NCBI GenBank assembly: GCA_025054905.1
Contig: JANWZF010000194.1
Location: forward strand, 1 to 9,466
Length of the DNA stretch: 9,466 bases
From: Tepidimonas sp.
GTDB taxonomy: Bacteria; Pseudomonadota; Gammaproteobacteria; Burkholderiales; Burkholderiaceae_C
Direction of reading: 5' to 3'
Of the stretch, positions 9,439 to 9,466 are shown piece by piece. The notes under the pieces were generated by a model, which was given only the letters and a program-made list of their open reading frames with translations, was not told where the DNA came from and ran no database searches. The position numbers and the translations under genes were made by a program. The stretch's first letter is position 1. Every line of letters starts with the position of its first letter.

Positions 9439-9457
9439 CGGCTTGGCTGCTAGGAGG
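9423..9457 (+). promoter_or_regulatory. Possible promoter and ribosome binding site of a divergent gene beyond the right edge
   Basis: On the plus strand, TGCTGTAAA (9423-9431) resembles an extended -10 (TG, one base, TGTAAA). AGGAGG at 9452-9457 is a consensus Shine-Dalgarno, placed so that a start codon would fall at about 9463-9467, at the window end. A rightward gene divergent from yicC is therefore likely, but none of its coding sequence can be confirmed. The -10 lies inside the first codons of yicC. No -35 is convincing. Confidence 0.35.
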
Positions 9458-9466
9458 GTGCGCCGT

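Overview
The window is dense, GC-rich (roughly two-thirds G+C by eye) chromosomal DNA. It most resembles a betaproteobacterium of the order Burkholderiales, plausibly Comamonadaceae or a close relative. Three points support this: the very short 67-residue omega subunit ending in LEMLKKVPV; a GreB with an acidic N-terminal extension and the motif NGDRSENGDY; and the gene set yicC-gmk-rpoZ-spoT with greB converging on it. The lineage is inferred from recalled protein similarity, not from a search.

Layout, left to right. Positions 1-1155 (minus strand) hold the N-terminal third of RecB, cut by the left edge. Positions 1152-4682 (minus) hold a complete RecC whose stop codon overlaps the RecB start (ATGA). 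A 51-bp divergent gap follows, then greB on the plus strand (4734-5297). Eleven bases later, convergent, comes the end of spoT (minus, 5309-7600). Upstream of spoT lie a strong intrinsic terminator (7612-7640), rpoZ (7665-7868), gmk (7901-8533) and yicC (8530-9438), all on the minus strand, with gmk overlapping yicC by ATGA. The last 28 bases hold a Shine-Dalgarno-like AGGAGG on the plus strand that probably serves a divergent gene beyond the edge.

Functional logic. recC-recB encode two subunits of the RecBCD helicase-nuclease; recD is not in the window. The yicC-gmk-rpoZ-spoT cluster links RNA turnover (YicC), guanine nucleotide supply (Gmk), RNA polymerase (omega) and (p)ppGpp synthesis and hydrolysis (SpoT). 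greB adds a transcript-cleavage factor for stalled RNA polymerase. There is no sign of mobile elements, CRISPR, tRNA or rRNA genes, or a previously undescribed system. No stretch longer than 64 bp is left without a gene. The points most worth a second look are the terminator squeezed between rpoZ and spoT, substitutions in the RecC Chi-recognition region, and the very small recC/greB divergent control region.
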